Of a stretch of DNA of 64,000 nt, positions 62,024-64,000 are shown in pieces. Source of the stretch: Chitinophaga silvatica (GTDB lineage Bacteria > Bacteroidota > Bacteroidia > Chitinophagales > Chitinophagaceae); assembly GCF_003419895.1 (NCBI RefSeq), contig NZ_QPMM01000001.1:496001-560000 (forward strand), written 5' to 3'. Every line of letters begins with the position of its first letter. The first letter of the stretch is position 1. The position numbers were made by a program, and so were the translations under genes. Under the pieces are notes generated by a model, which was not told where the DNA came from, ran no database searches, and was given only the letters and a program-made list of their open reading frames with translations.

Positions 62024-64000
62024 CATTCATCTTTCAGACTTAATAGCGGATTTACTCTCGCGGCTTTAATTGTTTGCAAACCAATACTAAACCAGGCAAT
62101 GGCTAAAGCAACCAGTGCTGCTATAATAAAGTAAGAGGCTGATAGGTTGATTCTATAAGCGAAAGAATTAAGCCATTGCCTTGTTATAATAAAGCTGATT
62201 GGTAATGCAATTGTTATAGCGACTATAATTATTTTCAAAAAATCGGCCGACAATAAGTATACTATATTGGCAGCACTGGCACCCAGTATCTTCCGCATTC
62301 CTATTTCCTTAGCTCTTCTTTCGGCTGTGAAGGCTGCCAGTCCAAATACCCCAAGGCAGGATATAATTATGGCTAATCCGGCAAAGTATTTTGATAAGGA
62401 AGCTACAAGTTTTTCAGAAACATACTGTTCCTGATAGGCCTTGTCTAAAAATTGATAATTGAAAGTATAGCCAGGATTAAAGTTTTTATAGAAGTCCTGA
62501 ATTTTCTGAATAGTTTCACCGGATTTTCCGGCTGAAACCCTTACCATTGCGAGCATGGTGGAGGCGGGATCGAGTCGGAACACAAATGGTTTAATCTCGT
62601 CATGCAATGAATTGAAGTGAAAATTTTTGGTAACCCCAATAATTCGTGTAATCGTACCATTTAAACTAACGGCTTTACCGATGGGGTCTTCATTCAGGTT
62701 CATCGCTTTAATAGCAGCTTCATTGAGGATAATTCCACCACTATCAGTAGCAAAGTCTTTGGAGAAAGACCGCCCCTGTGAAATATTAATGCCCAGTGTT
62801 TCGATCAGGCCATAGTTTACAGGCATTTCATAAAACCTGATGCTATTATCCTGATTTTTTCCATCCCATTGAATGGCTGAATTGGGAATTATGCTTGGTA
62901 ATATTACCTGTTGCTGAATACTTGAAGCATGAATAACGCCCGGGATGTTGTTTAGTTCCGTAAGGAAAGTTTCGCGTTTATCGGCTGTTCTACCCTCTAA
63001 TTCAAAATAAAGTACATTATCTTTATTGAACCCCAGATCCTTCGTTTGTACATATTTAATCTGATTATAGATAACCATCATGGAACTAACAAACAAAACG
63101 GATATAGCAAATTGAAATACTACTGATCCTTTTCTTACCCATAGTTCACCTATCGAGCTGGTGAATTTACCTTTTAACGTAATCGCAGGATTGAATCGGG
63201 AAAGGTAAAAAGCTGGATAACTACCGGCTATAAGTCCCGTAAGTAATGTGATACCTAAAGTTATCAGAATCAGTCGGGTATCCGGGATAAATGATATCTG
63301 CTTTCCGGTTATATTATTGAACTGTGGAAGGAGTAGGAGCACCAGCAGGATGGCGATTATTAATGAAATAAAGCTCATCATAACTGATTCTCCAAGAAAT
63401 TGTAGAATGAGTGTATGAACTCTTGCACCCAGTGCCTTTTTTAGTCCAACTTCTTTCATTCTTTTAGAAGCCCGGGCAGTAGAGAGGTTCATGAAATTAA
63501 TACAGGCAATAAGGAGAATAAAGATGGCTATTAAGGAGAATAGTTTGATATATTCTATTCTTCCACCCCTTTGTTTGCCATTTTCATACTTCCCATGCAG
63601 GTAAGCATCTGAATATTTTCTTAAAAATAAGGAGGCTGTAGAAGCCTTGAACTTATTGCTGATAAATGGAGATATTTTATCATTGAATGAATCGAAATCA
63701 GTTCCTGATTTGAGAACTACATAGGTCATGAATGGCCCGCTGCCCAAATCATTGGTAGCCGGAACAATCTCTTTCCAGGCATCAAGTGGTAATACAAAAT
63801 CGTATTGTTGGGTGGAGTTGTGGGGCATGTCTTTATACACACCTGTTACCATACATTCTTTGGAGAGGGCGGCCCATTTCCATTCCAATACTTTTCCTAT
63901 AGCATTTTCCGGATTTTTAAACAGTTTTTTGGCCAGCGTTTCAGATACAACAATCGCACTTTTATCTGCCAACACTTTATCTTTATTACCTTGAATCAGA
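62023..64000 (-). CDS. MacB/FtsX-type ABC transporter permease (5' end outside window)
   Basis: The frame is open to the right edge and reads LIQGNKDKVLADKSAIVVSE upstream of the GTG at 63975, so the gene continues beyond the window. At least 658 residues are present. They include the MacB-like periplasmic domain parts, and FtsX domains with spans at about 125-145 (LFSLIAIFILLIACINFMNLS) followed by STARASKRMKEVGLKKALGA, and a second set after ERRAKEIGMRKILGASAANIVYLLS. Two FtsX cores per chain are typical of Bacteroidota MacB-like permeases that act in efflux or lipoprotein/antimicrobial handling. The ATPase is expected outside the window. Confidence 0.88.
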   Translation of the reverse strand, partial: LIQGNKDKVLADKSAIVVSETLAKKLFKNPENAIGKVLEWKWAALSKECMVTGVYKDMPHNSTQQYDFVLPLDAWKEIVPATNDLGSGPFMTYVVLKSGTDFDSFNDKISPFISNKFKASTASLFLRKYSDAYLHGKYENGKQRGGRIEYIKLFSLIAIFILLIACINFMNLSTARASKRMKEVGLKKALGARVHTLILQFLGESVMMSFISLIIAILLVLLLLPQFNNITGKQISFIPDTRLILITLGITLLTGLIAGSYPAFYLSRFNPAITLKGKFTSSIGELWVRKGSVVFQFAISVLFVSSMMVIYNQIKYVQTKDLGFNKDNVLYFELEGRTADKRETFLTELNNIPGVIHASSIQQQVILPSIIPNSAIQWDGKNQDNSIRFYEMPVNYGLIETLGINISQGRSFSKDFATDSGGIILNEAAIKAMNLNEDPIGKAVSLNGTITRIIGVTKNFHFNSLHDEIKPFVFRLDPASTMLAMVRVSAGKSGETIQKIQDFYKNFNPGYTFNYQFLDKAYQEQYVSEKLVASLSKYFAGLAIIISCLGVFGLAAFTAERRAKEIGMRKILGASAANIVYLLSADFLKIIIVAITIALPISFIITRQWLNSFAYRINLSASYFIIAALVALAIAWFSIGLQTIKAARVNPLLSLKDE

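Overview
The window looks like chromosomal DNA of a Bacteroidota bacterium, most likely a Chitinophagaceae member close to Chitinophaga. The reasons are the AT-rich sequence, weak Shine-Dalgarno sites, several promoters of the TTTG / TAnnTTTG type, an ECF sigma - FecR - TonB receptor (STN domain) cluster, MacB/FtsX-type permeases, DUF5117-type zinc metalloproteases, secreted GH5/GH10/GH43 enzymes and a LanKC-like lanthionine synthetase. No rRNA, tRNA, CRISPR array or intact insertion sequence was seen. The assignment is an inference from gene content.

Layout. 0-7 kb: the 3' end of a tail-fibre-like surface protein, two small membrane proteins, a LanKC-like kinase/cyclase, a polytopic membrane protein and a GH5-like glycosidase. 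7-20 kb: one co-oriented cluster of ECF sigma factor, FecR anti-sigma, TonB-dependent receptor, DUF4876 lipoprotein, DUF6850 barrel, two tandem gingipain-like (C25, clan CD) His/Cys proteins with HEAT-like C-termini, then a HEAT/AlkD-like protein behind a hairpin that ends at its start codon. 20-29 kb: regulators (AraC, MarR-GNAT, ArsR), GH43 plus nucleoside hydrolase divergent from a sugar MFS transporter, SRPBCC proteins and cyclopropane fatty acid synthase. 29-33 kb: a ba3-type cytochrome oxidase operon (IIa-II-I-SCO-cytochrome c) that includes a 41-residue subunit IIa gene. 33-43 kb: FMN-binding protein, LigD-type ligase/polymerase, GH13 amylase, an FNR-like regulator with four cysteines in an FNR-like arrangement, a ClC channel, a Crp-like regulator, GDPD and NUDIX. 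43-45 kb: an RNA ligase + HD-Pnk repair pair. 45-52 kb: phosphopantetheinyl transferase and two paralogous zinc metalloproteases. 52-55.8 kb: a reductase operon (cupin, ADH, two SDR-type) next to an AraC gene broken by one in-frame stop. 56-64 kb: PepSY-like, YqgE, HxlR/DoxX, AraC/SnoaL, GH10 xylanase, GIY-YIG protein, two gene relics and a truncated ABC permease.

Most worth following up: (1) the sigma/FecR/TonB cluster carrying paired gingipain-like HEAT proteins, which may be a surface proteolysis-and-import system not previously described as a unit; (2) a candidate oxygen-responsive small RNA at about 42970-43117, with an FNR-type palindrome centred about 41.5 bases before the predicted start, a TAnnTTTG box and an intrinsic terminator, and no ORF. 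A palindrome of the same form lies upstream of the FNR-like gene itself. Also notable are a dispersed hairpin repeat at convergent gene ends, hairpins touching start codons, candidate leaderless promoters and the AraC nonsense mutation. All functional calls come from reading the sequence and from family knowledge; no database search was run.
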